A DNA stretch of 64,000 bases from Dryocosmus kuriphilus (GCA_038277395.1 CM076190.1:128494197-128558196); one strand, 5' to 3'. Positions 29,766-41,190 are shown, counted from the stretch's first letter. Notes: generated from the sequence alone by a model not told the origin. Numbers and translations are program-made.

Positions 29766-30981
29766 ATGGAAGGGGGAATTTTAAACATTCAAACACCAAT
29801 CATCTTTGATGAATCAATTGCTCACTGTGAAGTCCATGCACATCAGCCTTATGCCTCATCAACTTTCAATAACAGTGATGAAATTCGAATTGCTGTGCAA
29901 AACCAAGATCACTGTCTCCTACCAAGCAAAAGTTCACTTCACGTGCACGGAAGATTGGTGAGGGTTGATGGAACACCAGTGACTACTACAGTGTTAGTTT
30001 CTAATGCCATCTGTCATTTATTTGAAGAAGCAAGATATGAAATCAACGCAATAGAAATTGATAGAAACAAAAATGTTGGGCTCACTAGCCTCATGAAAAA
30101 TTATATATCTTTAAATCCCAACCAATCACGTTACATTGAAAATACTGGTTGGCTTGAAATAAATAATAATGACCAATCATTAACCAACGCTACAGGTTAT
30201 TTTGATGTATCTGTACCTCTTTGCATGATCTTTGGCTTTGCTGAAGATTATCACAAAGTGATTGTCAATGCTAAACATGAACTTATTTTAACAAGATCAA
30301 AAAGTGATGCAAATGCCATCTTGCAAACAGCTCCCAATGAGCAGTATAAAATTGAGATTAGTAAAGTTGAGTGGCTATTACCCAGCCTTAGATTATCAGA
30401 TTCACGAAAATTTCAGTTGCTAAAATACATTGAAAAAGATCCGTTTATTCCAGTCAGTTTTCGATCTTGGGAATTGTATGAATATCCTCTACTTCCAACT
30501 ACTTCAAACCATGTTTGGACTGTAAAAACATCAGCACAATTGGAAAAACCGAGATTTGTTATACTAGGTTTCCAAACAAATAGAAAAAATAATACTAATA
30601 TAAACTCTAGTCACTTTGATCATTGCAATCTAACAACTATTTTTGAACGATCAGTGTTATCCTTATGGTAATTTAAATCTCAATATTAATAAAAATCAGT
30701 ATGCTCTACTTTACGAAATGTACATAAACTTTCAAGCTAATTACTATGGCAAGGAATCGCAACCATTGTTATCGAGAGGGGAATTTATAGAGCATGCGCC
30801 TCTAATTGTTATTGATTGTTCTAAACAAAATGAGTCACTGAAATATGGACCAGTTGATGTTCGTCTAGAATTTCAAACTAGTGAAAATTTTCCGGCTCAA
30901 ACTTCTGCATATTGCTTAATTTTACATGATCGTATAATTGAATATAAACCAATAAGTGGTAGTGTGAAAAAATTGGTATAA
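29766..30981 (+). pseudogene. Double jelly-roll major capsid protein, frameshifted (A)
   Basis: The gene starts at ATG 29766 (MEGGILNIQTP). It matches the 406-residue capsid protein of copy B, of the double jelly-roll type that forms hexon-like trimers in Polintons and adintoviruses. The frame is lost near 30632 by a deletion of about 8 bp relative to copy B, and the C-terminal third continues in another frame (30643-30981). A possible TATAATAA/TCAGT pair lies upstream at 29577-29612, inside the small basic gene. The capsid protein of this copy cannot be made as full length. Confidence 0.88.
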
Positions 30982-31011
30982 AAACTGTAACTAGGCTGAA
31001 ATAGTTTTAGT
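30977..31011 (+). promoter_or_regulatory. TATA and weak initiator for the last plus-strand gene
   Basis: TATAAAAA at 30977-30984 overlaps the end of the capsid frame, and TTAGT with its A at 31009 sits 32 bases on. The ATG is at 31022. Copy B retains the TATA. Confidence 0.45.
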
Positions 31012-31021
31012 TGAATTCATT

Positions 31022-31268
31022 ATGGAGTACGTGGTGGACCTGCAGGGTTTCAAGTTACCTGTAAACAAATTTGTATTGAAAGAATTGGCTATATTACCAA
31101 TCAATGATAATAATGGTGCTGCCGCAAAGCCATATACTTTTCTCTTTCAATCACCCTGCAAGTGGAACTGCATCCCATTAGAATATAAGTCTATGAACAT
31201 TTGGGTAGAGTACAATCATCATGGAATTCCCTGGAATTCTGGTAATTTGCCATATAATTTAATGCCTG
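31022..31268 (+). pseudogene. Terminal conserved Polinton gene, truncated by BEL insertion
   Basis: MEYVVDLQGFKLPVNKFVLK begins a protein also found at 49656 in copy B, where it is 170 codons long. Here only the first 82 codons remain; at 31269 the BEL LTR replaces the sequence and adds a few meaningless codons before a stop. The family recurs in Polinton-like elements of arthropods, but its function is unknown to me. The first half has WNSGNLPY and a Trp-rich pattern. Confidence 0.8.
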
Positions 31269-34210
31269 TGTTACGTCGTAACAATTAACGTTGTTAATTT
31301 TAATAATAATTTATATATATTTTAATTTTTTTTATTCTCGCAACTAAATTCAACAGAGAACCGTTTCTGTATTTATATTCCTTCATTATGTTTCGTCAGA
31401 TTTATTATTTAATAACTCTGTAAAGTGCGTAGACAGCCTATGACTAGACTTAAGTACCTTTTAAGCGGATATTTTAAATTGCCAGCATATTTCAAACCTT
31501 TCCCAGATTTTCACTTTTGTAACTTCAATCCTCAACCAGGGTTGCAAGAAAGTTTCTAATTGTAAATTTGATCTTTTATGGTTCAGACGTGCTTTCATGG
31601 CACGACTTGAAGATTTGGTCTTCGACCGTCTACGAACAAATTTATGGCACCGATTCTCCGATTAGGCCAAGCAGGGCCACAGGGTTAACACCTCACTTTC
31701 CAGTTTTTCCAAATTCTAACCAATCAGAACACTACTTTTACCAATTATCGACGCCCATTCTGTGCGTCTCATCACCTCCGAAAACCCATCGACTCGAGAG
31801 AGGAGTAGATGCTTCTTAACTTCCGACGATGCACATTAGAAACGAGCGCGCACTTCTCCGTTGTATTTGTATTCCAAAATAAATTGTTTTTTATTTTAAG
31901 ACAAAAAGTTTGTTCTTTTAATTACAAACTCAGACAAAAACATTTTGGTCCTTCGAGTCGCGGATATTTCGCGAGTGAATTTATGAACTTAAACATTTCG
32001 CAAAATACTACTTCTCGTAATTAATTAGACTCAGTGTTTGTGGAGTGAAGAAAAGTGCACAATTAACTGTGAGTTCAAGCAAGTTTGAGTGCAAATCCAA
32101 TTGTCGTGATTTCAAAATGGCAGGCAATACAAGTGAGCGATCGTGACTTCAAAACGTCAAGTGAACATACTATTTCCATTGTTGTCACTCAAGAAAGCTA
32201 GCTCACACATATGAAGAGGCAGATCGTCAAAACTCAGTCACTGGCTCAACAGGCTGTGAACCAGTGATTTTGGTGCCCACAAAAAGCTGAACCATCGGTG
32301 TTTCCAAAATAGTGTGAACATCGCCATCAAACACGGAAAGTGAGAAGTAGACCAGTGCCGTTTGTTTAAAAGTGAAGGACAAGGCATCGTCTAGATATCA
32401 ATCCGCCAGAAAAGAATCTCTTCAGGCAAATCATCTGCATCTAATTCGAGCATCAGGGGATTTCATCGCAGACACATTTCAACGCCAAGAGACTCATCGG
32501 AAGAAGAAATACATCATCATCAAAAAGTAAGTCTTGTGAACTACTAATGTCCAATTTCCCGTCAGTACCCCTCTTGGTTCGATAAAACGCAATCATGTCT
32601 AAAGAACTTTCATTATTAGTAAATCAACGTGGCGCTATAAAGAGCCAGCTCACACGATCGGAAAATGTTCTAAAGTCGATAACTGCGCAGACAAATTTAG
32701 AAGATTTAGATTTAGAAGGTCGATTAAATACTCATTTAACATTGTGGGATAAATTCAATGACATTCAAAATGAGATAGAAACCGTAGCAGGGCAAAGTGA
32801 AGAAAATTCATCGGCGCATAACCAAGAGCGTATGAATTTCGAAGAACGATTTTATAGTATTAGTGGTTTATTAAAGAAACTTATGCGAAAATTACAAAAT
32901 GATATCGCGAGCGCGACCACAGAATCTAGACCTGAACGAAACGATGGGACGGATGAAAATTCCCGTCAAATTTCCACTTTTCATCTTCCAAAACTTCAGG
33001 CACCAATTTTCAACGGTTCATTTGATACATGGTTGAGTTTTTATGACTCGTTCAAATCAATGTGTCATGACAATTCGGCCATCCCCATAATTCAAAAATT
33101 TCATTACCTTAAAGCATGCTTACAAGGTGAAGCAGCAGAGGTAATAGCTTCACTGGAAACATCAACGGAAAATTATACAGTTGCGTGGAACCTGCTAGAG
33201 CAGCGGTATAATAATAAAAAATTTATAGTAGACACACATTTAAAGGCTCTTTTTGACATTCCGTATATTTCAAAGGCATTTTCCATTCAATCTTTGCTAG
33301 ATAACGTTCAGAAAAGAATCAGGGCGCTTGAGACCCTCGGGCAACCAGTTAGACATTGGGACACTTTACTCATTTTTATAATTAGGCAGAGATTAGATAA
33401 TTATACGATCGAGAAATGGGAAGAAGCGATAGGGAGTATAGAGACACCTTCGATGAAAAACATGACGGAATTCTTAGAACGACGTGCTATGATCGAGTCA
33501 ACTTACAATTCAAATAAGCATAATGCTCAAAAACAGAGTTCAGTCGACAAGAAGAAGAACTCTCGACACAACTCGCGATCGTCTCAAACGTGCATGACCT
33601 CCACGACTTCAGAGAAAACTAAAGCTTCCCATATTCCCTGCATTCTTTGTTCTGGGAGTCACGCTCTAGCGGTATGTAGTAAGTTTCGAAATTTGTCGCC
33701 AACCGACAGGTACAACCAGGTTAAACAAGCTGCAATTTGTCATAATTGTTTCTATTCTAATCATCGCACTATAGATTGTAGGAGAGATCCTTGTCAAAAG
33801 TGTAAAAAAAGGCATCACATTTTACTACACTTTGACAGAAACCCTCGACTTCATGTTCAGGCTAATCAGTCAAAGGTCGAAGAACAAGAGGATTCTAAGT
33901 CAATGGACGAAGAATCTGAAGTCATGCAGTCGCATAAAATTGCGTTGAAATCGTCATCGCACGTTCTTTTAGGAACGGCTTTAATTGACGTTCTAGATAA
34001 TCAGGGTAAATATCGCACGTGTCGGGCGCTTCTAGATGGGGGTCACAGTGCAATGCCATTTCAGAAAAGTGCATTTCTCGACTAGGTCTACAAAGACCGA
34101 GATTAGACATTCAGCTTCAGGGAGTCGAAAATCTGAAAACAAATATTAAATACTGTACTTCAACCTTGACGCGTTCTCGAATGAAAGAAGCTCACAGTGA
34201 ATTAACATTT
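31269..34210 (+). mobile_element. BEL/Pao LTR retrotransposon, 5' part
   Basis: Similarity between Polinton copies A and B stops exactly at TGTTACGTCGTAACA (31269), a start typical of BEL/Pao LTRs. The gag-pol ORF with BEL hallmarks follows at 32595. The LTR and leader (31269-32594) cannot be divided with certainty; a possible primer site is TGGTGCCCA at 32272-32280, which would make the LTR about 1 kb. A poly(A) signal (AATAAA) lies at about 31879. The element runs into a gap, and its RT, integrase and 3' LTR are not in the window. Confidence 0.82.
32595..34210 (+). pseudogene. gag-pol: BEL/Pao gag-pol N-terminal part (one frameshift, then gap)
   Basis: The ORF starts at ATG 32595 (MSKELSLLVNQRG). 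A coiled-coil front is followed by the BEL gag core (DUF1759-like): FNGSFDTWLSFYDSFKSM, FHYLKACLQGEAAEVI, AWNLLEQRYNN. Zinc knuckles follow (CILCSGSHALAVC, CHNCFYSNHRTIDC, CQKCKKRHH). The aspartic protease then begins (CRALLDGG), but the frame shifts by one base in a G5 run at about 34040; the downstream frame resumes with SQCNAISEKCISRLGLQRP. The break sits in a homopolymer, so it may be a sequence error. Reverse transcriptase and integrase would lie in the gap. Confidence 0.9.
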
Positions 34211-34710
34211 NNNNNNNNNNNNNNNNNNNNNNNNNNNNNNNNNNNNNNNNNNNNNNNNNNNNNNNNNNNNNNNNNNNNNNNNNNNNNNNNNNNNNNNNNN
34301 NNNNNNNNNNNNNNNNNNNNNNNNNNNNNNNNNNNNNNNNNNNNNNNNNNNNNNNNNNNNNNNNNNNNNNNNNNNNNNNNNNNNNNNNNNNNNNNNNNNN
34401 NNNNNNNNNNNNNNNNNNNNNNNNNNNNNNNNNNNNNNNNNNNNNNNNNNNNNNNNNNNNNNNNNNNNNNNNNNNNNNNNNNNNNNNNNNNNNNNNNNNN
34501 NNNNNNNNNNNNNNNNNNNNNNNNNNNNNNNNNNNNNNNNNNNNNNNNNNNNNNNNNNNNNNNNNNNNNNNNNNNNNNNNNNNNNNNNNNNNNNNNNNNN
34601 NNNNNNNNNNNNNNNNNNNNNNNNNNNNNNNNNNNNNNNNNNNNNNNNNNNNNNNNNNNNNNNNNNNNNNNNNNNNNNNNNNNNNNNNNNNNNNNNNNNN
34701 NNNNNNNNNN
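34211..34710. other. Scaffold gap, 500 N
   Basis: Exactly 500 N, a conventional placeholder size, so the true length is unknown. The sequence right of the gap continues neither the BEL element nor Polinton copy A. Confidence 0.99.
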
Positions 34711-34893
34711 TTTTTCATTTACTTTCCATGGTGGTATTAATTCCAGTTCTTTCCTGACTGTTCTCAAACAGAGTACACATTCTTGTCTCCACCGGTTAAT
34801 TACATTCAGTGATGCAGTACTAGATGGTTCGATGATGATTTTCAATGCGTTTCGAATAATAGGTATGTATTTCACACACTCGTCAAGCGACAT
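34711..34893 (-). CDS. Unrecognised ORF fragment next to gap
   Basis: The frame beginning at 34893 (MSLDECVKYIPIIRNALKII) runs 61 codons into the gap. It is soluble and helical and includes INRWRQECVLCLRTVRKELE. I do not recognise the family. It could be the edge of a host exon or of a transposon protein; the gap prevents a decision. Confidence 0.3.
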
Positions 34894-34899
34894 GTTTAC

Positions 34900-35330
34900 G
34901 TCCAGTTAAAAAAGTCACTAGTATAGTTTCTCTCTTTCTTCACTTTGAATTCTGTTAGCCTCTCTTCACTGATCCACAATGCACATTGAAATGCGCGCCG
35001 CTGAATATGGGCTTTTTTAAAGGCAAGTCCCCACTCTGCCCTACAGGGAGCTCGGGGAATCCCACGTTGCGCGCCTCTGCCCGACGACGAGACGCCCGCG
35101 CCGCGCCCCCTACCGGAACTTGGACAGCACACTCGATCGGTATGGCAGGGACCACCCTTATCGACCAAGTTAAGATTACATGTAAGTTGCCTACCTTACC
35201 GACCGAGTTACCGACTGTCGGTAAAACAGTCAGTTACCGTCGCGACAGTGGCGCCATCTTTCGGTCGCAGCTGGAACTACGTAGCTGTCCCAGAACCGGC
35301 ATAGGTATACTACTTACTATGAAACTTATT
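34900..35330. other. GC-rich segment without recognised gene
   Basis: A local GC-rich, CpG-rich stretch (about 34990-35310) stands out in AT-rich surroundings. Open frames occur on both strands with low-complexity Arg/Ala/Gly content. A short inverted repeat (ACCGACTGTCGGT) lies at about 35211. I cannot assign it. Confidence 0.4.
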
Positions 35331-36425
35331 ATAGAACTTTTAAATCATATTTGACCCTCATTTGACCAAAAACTAGAAGCCATCAAAATTCGAACGTTTT
35401 TAAACTTTTTAATTATCATATGTAGAAACTTGAACAATATTAAATTATCTTTTATATATTTGACTTTAAAAATGCAAAACTGAAATTTTTCTTACTTAAA
35501 GTGTTCTTAAAAATGTAAAAACATGAAATCAGAAGCTTAGGTACTTGAAGATTGTGCAACTTAAAATTGGAAACCCCCAGAACAACTGAACATTTTAAAA
35601 ATGTTGTAAAAATCAAACAATTTTGAAAATGCATTATAAAATCTACATTTTAAAATGTATAACTTTTTGCAACTGAACTCTGAAGATTAGGGCCTCGAAA
35701 ATTAAATCATTTTTGAACCATTTATAAGTATTGAAAAAAATACTATCTCTCGAGTGCAAATGTAATAAATATTCGAAGTTCTGAGCATAGTTTTTAAATT
35801 TTCAATACCTTTCTTATCAGTTCAAATATCCTAAAGTTTGGATTTTAGAAGGTCGACAATTTTTTTAATCCTTATTATAAAATAAAAACAGATTTGTCGG
35901 ATATATTTTTAAAAATTTTGTTGGGTGTACTTAGCAAATTTAGCTCTTAAAAAACTTAAATTATCCAAGATCCTACAAAGATGATTGATTTGAAGGGAAG
36001 CAACAAAAACGTACACATGTTTAGAAACGTCACAAAATTACAAAAAATCTATAATCCTTTAGTTTTTCGAGAAAAGTGTCGCCATTTAAATTTTCCAAAA
36101 TGATAAAAATCAATCGTTAATACCATTTAATAAATTTCTTAAATAATTATTTTGATACATACGTATAGAATACAGTTAATTTAATTATTGATATTAAATT
36201 CTCACGATACTTCGCAAGTATGTTGAAGAAATTACCTGAAATTTGAGAAATTGTCTATTTATCTATTTATTTTCAAATGAAATATTGTTTGAAACAACTG
36301 GTGTATGTAATGCAGAGTTAAAATAATATCCGGGAGTTAGAAATATACATTATAGGAAAACAGTGAGTCAGGACGGGGGGGGGGGGGGGTAGTAGTTACT
36401 CGTATAGTCCTAAATTTCCAATAGG
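35331..36425. other. Unassigned AT-rich DNA
   Basis: No gene or repeat is recognised. A run of about 14 G lies at 36376-36390. Confidence 0.5.
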
Positions 36426-36429
36426 CGCT

Positions 36430-36775
36430 GGACTGCAAAAAAAATTTTTTTTTTTATTGAGTACCACGCGCACTTCTCTGGAAAAACCAGAATAATGAAT
36501 ATGACGAACTTGAAATTTCTTTAGTTTTAATCGAAAAAACATTTATTTTGCTTTCATATCATACAAAACAATTTTGCTCGTGATTTTGAATTTTTGAATT
36601 TTTTTCGATCTTGAAACGCTTTAAAAACCACAAAAAAATATTTGTATGCCATGAAAGCAAACTAATAATGGAATGTTGCTTCGATTCAAAGTGAAGAAAT
36701 TTCAAGTTCGAAGTATTGAATCTTTTCCAAAAAAGTGTGCATTTAATTCAATTCCAAAAAACATATTTTTTTTGC
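36430..36775. repeat. Imperfect 350-bp palindrome (fold-back/MITE-like)
   Basis: The arm at about 36460-36600 (CGAACTTGAAATTTCTT, TTTTGCTTTCATATCATACA) recurs as reverse complement at about 36620-36755 (GAAATTTCAAGTTCG, TGCCATGAAAGCAAAC). The centre is near 36608. The transcript would form a long hairpin. No coding capacity. Confidence 0.75.
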
Positions 36776-37749
36776 ACAACTTCAAAAAATCTTGAACTGA
36801 GGGAATATTCTTTAAATTGCAAAGAATTTGAGTTTTCAAATCTAAGAGCCGAAACGAAGGCACCAACCGATTAGAAAATTGAAAAAAAAAATTGTCGCTC
36901 GTAATCTTTACAGTCAAAGTCATGTATGCCTTATTGCGCAGAACTGAAAAATCCCCATTTTTCATTTTTCTAGGTTCTAAAGCACCTGTGTAAAGCAAGC
37001 ACCATGACCGGCCCAGTAAAACGTTTTGGCATTTCAGACGTGATCCAAAGTCGTATTACCTTTGTGCGCTAACTTACCTTTTGTACAACCCTTGATCTTT
37101 AAAATCGTCTAAGTGCAATTAATTTGTCTAAAATCGCTTATATTGTTGCATCAACGTTACATTATGTTAAGGTAAATTGTTAAAAAGTTAAATTGTTAAA
37201 ATTTTTAATTTTTAAAAGTCAAGTTGTTTTGAAACCCCATTTTAAAATATTATGAAAATGATTTTAAAATATATAATGAATATTTGTAGAAATTCTTGTT
37301 TTTGTTTGGAGAAATTAATGGTAGTAACAGCTCTTCAAATCTCAGTCAGTTATCTACAACCGTTTTTAACTTATCGTATTCACAAGATGTATGCCACAGT
37401 TGTTATATGAGATATCCCTAAAAATTAAAATAATTAATAGTTTTTAAAATGAATTTAAGAATTTGTAGATATTGTAACTACTTCAAAGTTTCCTCTTTTT
37501 ACGTTACCAGAAAAAAACGAGATAAAAGTAGATCAATTCATTTTAATGAAATATATCTTAATTTACTTGACGGGAAACATTAAATAGAAAAGTGAAAAAA
37601 TTGATACACGAGACAGCTAAAGGAGAAGCTGTAATTAATGTCTTAATTAGAATTATAATTCGAATTATTTTTAATTATACTGTATGAACAAGCAGACATA
37701 CATTAATTAACAAGTTAATGTAAACACTTCATTATCATCCTCTTTCCCA
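36776..37749. other. Unassigned AT-rich DNA
   Basis: No gene is recognised; the 98-codon minus-strand frame at 36702-36998 partly overlaps the palindrome and has no known motif. Confidence 0.5.
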
Positions 37750-39447
37750 CCGGTTTTTAATTTTTGTCATAACAGGGTTACCCACCCGATCTTCTTTACC
37801 GACATTCGACCCTTATTTTCAGTAGATACATAGAGCGCGCTTCGTCAGACTCTACTATTACCAGGTCAGGCCAGAGTCAGGCGCTCTGTGGACTAGTTCC
37901 TGAAAATCGACGAATTATTAACAGGGTGTGCTTCTGGCCCTTTAATTTTAGTTCGCAAAAGTTTTTATTAACACGGTGCGCTTCAGAAAATCAGTCGTGA
38001 AGAAATGTAGTGTGAGCGATCTCATCTCTGGTGCGACTTTGTTACACGATGAGTGCGAGCACACATTCTTAGGTTAAGTTTGATAACAATATTAACACTA
38101 GCCCAGGTTTGGAACATTTTTTGAAGAATAAGTTAAGCCACGGAATCGTTACATTATTTCTGTTATAAAATTGAAATAAAATCAATACTTACTTATGTTT
38201 TATGTTTCCTAAAAGTAGGAAGAAATCAACAGTACACCACAACCACCAGAATATTCTCAGCGATGAGTGGCGATGAGGTGCGAAACTTTTCTTCTTTGTT
38301 CTTCTTCTTCTTCTTACGCTGTGCATCCTGTGCATTTCATTTTAGCCCGACTTTTGGCCGCTAGAGGCAGCACCTCCTGGGACCATGGTAAAGTGCGAAC
38401 GATTTTGAAATGTAGGTCGGCGCGAAATATTCCTATGCTAAAAATGAAATGCATTTCTTTAGGTTTTGGGAGACCTTAAATTAAATTATGAAAGAAATTA
38501 GGAAAGAGAGACTTGGTATTTTAGGTACGAACCGACTCAGTAGGCTAAGGTTTCTAATTAATTTTAATTGAAGAACGTGCTGGAATGAATAATGTTTTCT
38601 AACATGTTTTCAGCTAGTTGTGAATGCGGAAATGAATAGGTATGGGCACGTGAGAGAATGCAAGATTGAGGGTAGAGCAAAAGGGTTATGAGAGTCAGAG
38701 TACAATCAAGGTTACGAGCATTTCGTGATTCAGTACGAATAATACTGAATATGTACTAAGTAGCTAAACAGTTAAAACTAGATTTCGCTGGATTTTTTAT
38801 GTGAATTTTGAGTATAAAAATTTACGATAATTTTATTGCTGTAAATTATTTGACGTTTTTGATAGTGAAGCGTGAAATGAGAAACGTGCCTACATAGTAG
38901 AAATTGAGTTGATCGCATTCCATAGGAAGTTCAAGCTTAAATAAAACCATTGTGAATTTTATTTGAGAATTTCCCATAAACTTTCCAGTAAACTATTCTT
39001 ATACTTTCAACATTTTAAATATAATTTAGAATTATTTTCAACAATAATTAAATTACATGGACCATCATAACTGGAGTACCTGAGTTTAGACGAGGAGAGT
39101 CATTTCTTGGGTGGAGGAACCCACTAAGCAGCAAAATAATAACAAAAAGTCTTAAATCAATTTCCTGAGTAAAAGTATATAATTTAAATTTAACTTTAAA
39201 TTTCCGCGAAAAGTAAACCGACCGTGATAACTGATTTTATGAAGCGCGCTCTTTGGAAAAAACTAAAAAGCTTTTGGAAACTAAAATTAAAGGTCCAAAA
39301 AGCGCGCGCTGTGGAAAAATCGTCGGCTTTCAGAAACTAATCCACGAAGCGCACTATTTACCCATTGAAAAGAAGGGTCGAAAGTCGTTAGAGAAGATCG
39401 GATGGATAACCCAGTTATGACAGGTTATGATAAAATTAGAAACTGGA
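37750..39447. mobile_element. Nonautonomous TIR element, about 1.7 kb
   Basis: About 225-250 bp at the left (37750-38005) is the inverted complement of the right end (39225-39447). Both carry GTCATAAC, GGGTTA, CCGATCTTCT, TTCGACCCTT and several copies of a GCGCGCTTC block. The interior (38006-39224) has no transposase-like frame, so it looks like a nonautonomous DNA transposon. Exact ends and target duplication are not resolved. The superfamily is unknown. Confidence 0.72.
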
Positions 39448-39744
39448 GACAAATTAGCTTGTCCATTCACGTATCCGTATGCCTGCTTGTCCATAGAGTA
39501 AAATTTGGAATCAAGAGCATGTAGATTGACCGACGAAGCCAGTTGTAGGATTGATATTTCTCTCCCACACTTAAAAATAAAACTTTTAAAAAAGCGTAAA
39601 AATTTGGGAAAATATTAATTAACGCAAAAGGACCGTGCATGACAAGGCACAGAGTTCTGGGAACAATAAAAGTTTATTATAAAAAAAACCAATCTGCATT
39701 ACCAAAAAGCAAAGCGACGGCGCACTTGCGACACAACATGCTTT

Positions 39745-39945
39745 CACTGACACCGTGCTTTTAGGTTATTCTGATATAAGGGGCATTATTTCTCAATTGT
39801 CTCAACGTTTTAAGTCACAATTTTTTATTGCTTTTATATTTTCAGAATTTGTTTACCTACTTGATGGTAGTTTACCCTCCCCCCCCCCCCCCCCACCAAT
39901 TTACAGACTTTTGTTACCATCCCTTTCCAAACTACGAGGGGTGTA
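39745..39945. repeat. Fold-back element, left arm interrupted by Polinton B
   Basis: This segment is the reverse complement of about 57000-57205 (for example TTTGTTTACCTACTTGATGG and AGACTTTTGTTACCATC). The arm breaks at the Polinton terminus and resumes at 56259. A run of about 17 C lies at 39878-39894. Confidence 0.82.
39940..39945. repeat. 6-bp target site duplication, left
   Basis: GGTGTA directly precedes the Polinton B terminus and is repeated exactly at 56259-56264 after the other terminus. Polintons characteristically make 6-bp duplications. Confidence 0.93.
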
Positions 39946-40759
39946 AGTAGATGAGCAAGGGGGTTTCTAATCCAAGATCCCTGTTACCGACAGTTACCGA
40001 CATCGAGAGCTAAAGCGGTTCATGTCCGTGCTAAGCATCTAGAATGTTCGATGTGATGTCATTAATTATAGTGCGTAATGAAATTGGCGATAACTGATAA
40101 GGAATTTGTTATTGAAAACATCAGATAAATGAGATCGGAGGAGTGGTGTATAATGGTGGAATGTTTAAATAATACATTTAAAGACAAGAGTAAAGACCGT
40201 TCGACGTATGACCAACGTTTTATTATCTCATAGTTTTCTTATCTTAACATAAACAATGGGTATCAAATTACATAAAATTCTGAGAAATTGCATAAACAAG
40301 AGTATCAGGTTACATGGAATTCTTGAGAGGTGACGTCATATTACATATTTTCATGCAAGTTCAAACAGGTATGGTGAGTCACGTCCGGTGATAAGAATGT
40401 TGACGCCTGATATCTCATAGTTTTTCTTATCTTAACATAAACAATGGGTATCAAATTACATAAAATTCTGAGAAATTGCGTAAACAAGAGTATCAGGTTA
40501 CATGGTATTCTTGAGAGATAACGTCATATTACATATTTTCATGCAAGTTCAAACAGGCATGGTGAGTCACTTTCGGTGATAAGAATATTGACTTCTGATA
40601 TCTCATAGTTTTCTTATCTTAACATAAACAATGGGTATCAAATTACATAAAATTCTGAGAAATTGTGTAAACAAGAGTATCAGGTTACATGGAATTCTTG
40701 AGAGATGACGTTAGATTTCCTATCGGCAAAATATCAAAGGGAGAATCAACAAGAAATTT
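39946..40759 (+). repeat. Polinton B left TIR with three 190-bp tandem units
   Basis: It is the inverted complement of 55632-56258. It includes the terminal 280 bp, then three tandem units of about 190 bp, each with CTTATCTTAACATAAACAAT and AAATTCTGAGAAATTG, and a short inner segment (CAAAATATCAAAGGGAGAAT). The right TIR has one unit fewer. An HSE-like CTAGAATGTTCGAT lies at 40039-40052. Confidence 0.92.
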
Positions 40760-40967
40760 ATGGGTCGAAATAATAACGCGTAGTTATGGAATGTGTCAAA
40801 GGGTCTTTCAAGGACAGATTCTTCTCATCATCAGCGTAATCTAATCAACATAATTTATTGCTTCCCTAATATATTTTTTCCTAGAAATTTCTCCGTTCTT
40901 AGAAATTACGTCATCTTTTCAGAATTTTTTAAATTGCGCATTACACTCCAAACGTGTTGCTTATAAT

Positions 40968-41075
40968 CTAAAAGCTTCTAGAACTATAAGATGAAGAAGG
41001 TGATATTAATAGACAAAGATAGTACCTACATCAATTTTAAATATATAAGTAAATTTCATATTAAATTTTGTCAGT
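40968..41075 (+). promoter_or_regulatory. Heat-shock element and TATA/TCAGT promoter, early unit 1 (B)
   Basis: CTAAAAGCTTCTAG at 40968-40981 differs by one base from the copy A element. TATATAAG is at 41042-41049 and TCAGT has its A at 41073, 31 bases away. Confidence 0.62.
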
Positions 41076-41190
41076 CAGCACTAAACATCCAAATTGTTCA
41101 CAACGCGAAAAAGTCAGAATAAATATCTGAGAAAATACAAGTGTTAAATTTGAGTTTCATCATTATTATTAGATTTCACACTTTTAAAAG

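Larger units (their letters stand above)
20871..31268 (+). mobile_element. Polinton/Maverick (adintovirus-like) copy A, right part missing
   Basis: The left terminus AGTAGATG at 20871 matches the terminus of copy B (39946). Gene order and sequence then follow copy B closely to 31268, inside the last plus-strand gene, where a BEL/Pao LTR begins. Genes: four early-type small genes, integrase, fibre-like, DUF8207-like, packaging ATPase, PLA2/pX-like, protease, penton-like, a small basic protein, capsid, and a terminal conserved gene. DNA polymerase B and the right TIR are absent from view. Most genes are open; the capsid gene is broken. Confidence 0.93.

Noticed and set aside
34146..34909. Long open frames across the N gap
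   Set aside because: The N bases have no stops by default; only the edges are real sequence.
35180..35260. TTACCGAC repeats resembling the Polinton terminus motif
   Set aside because: Only a short motif is shared; no AGTAGATG end, no TIR and no flanking Polinton sequence.
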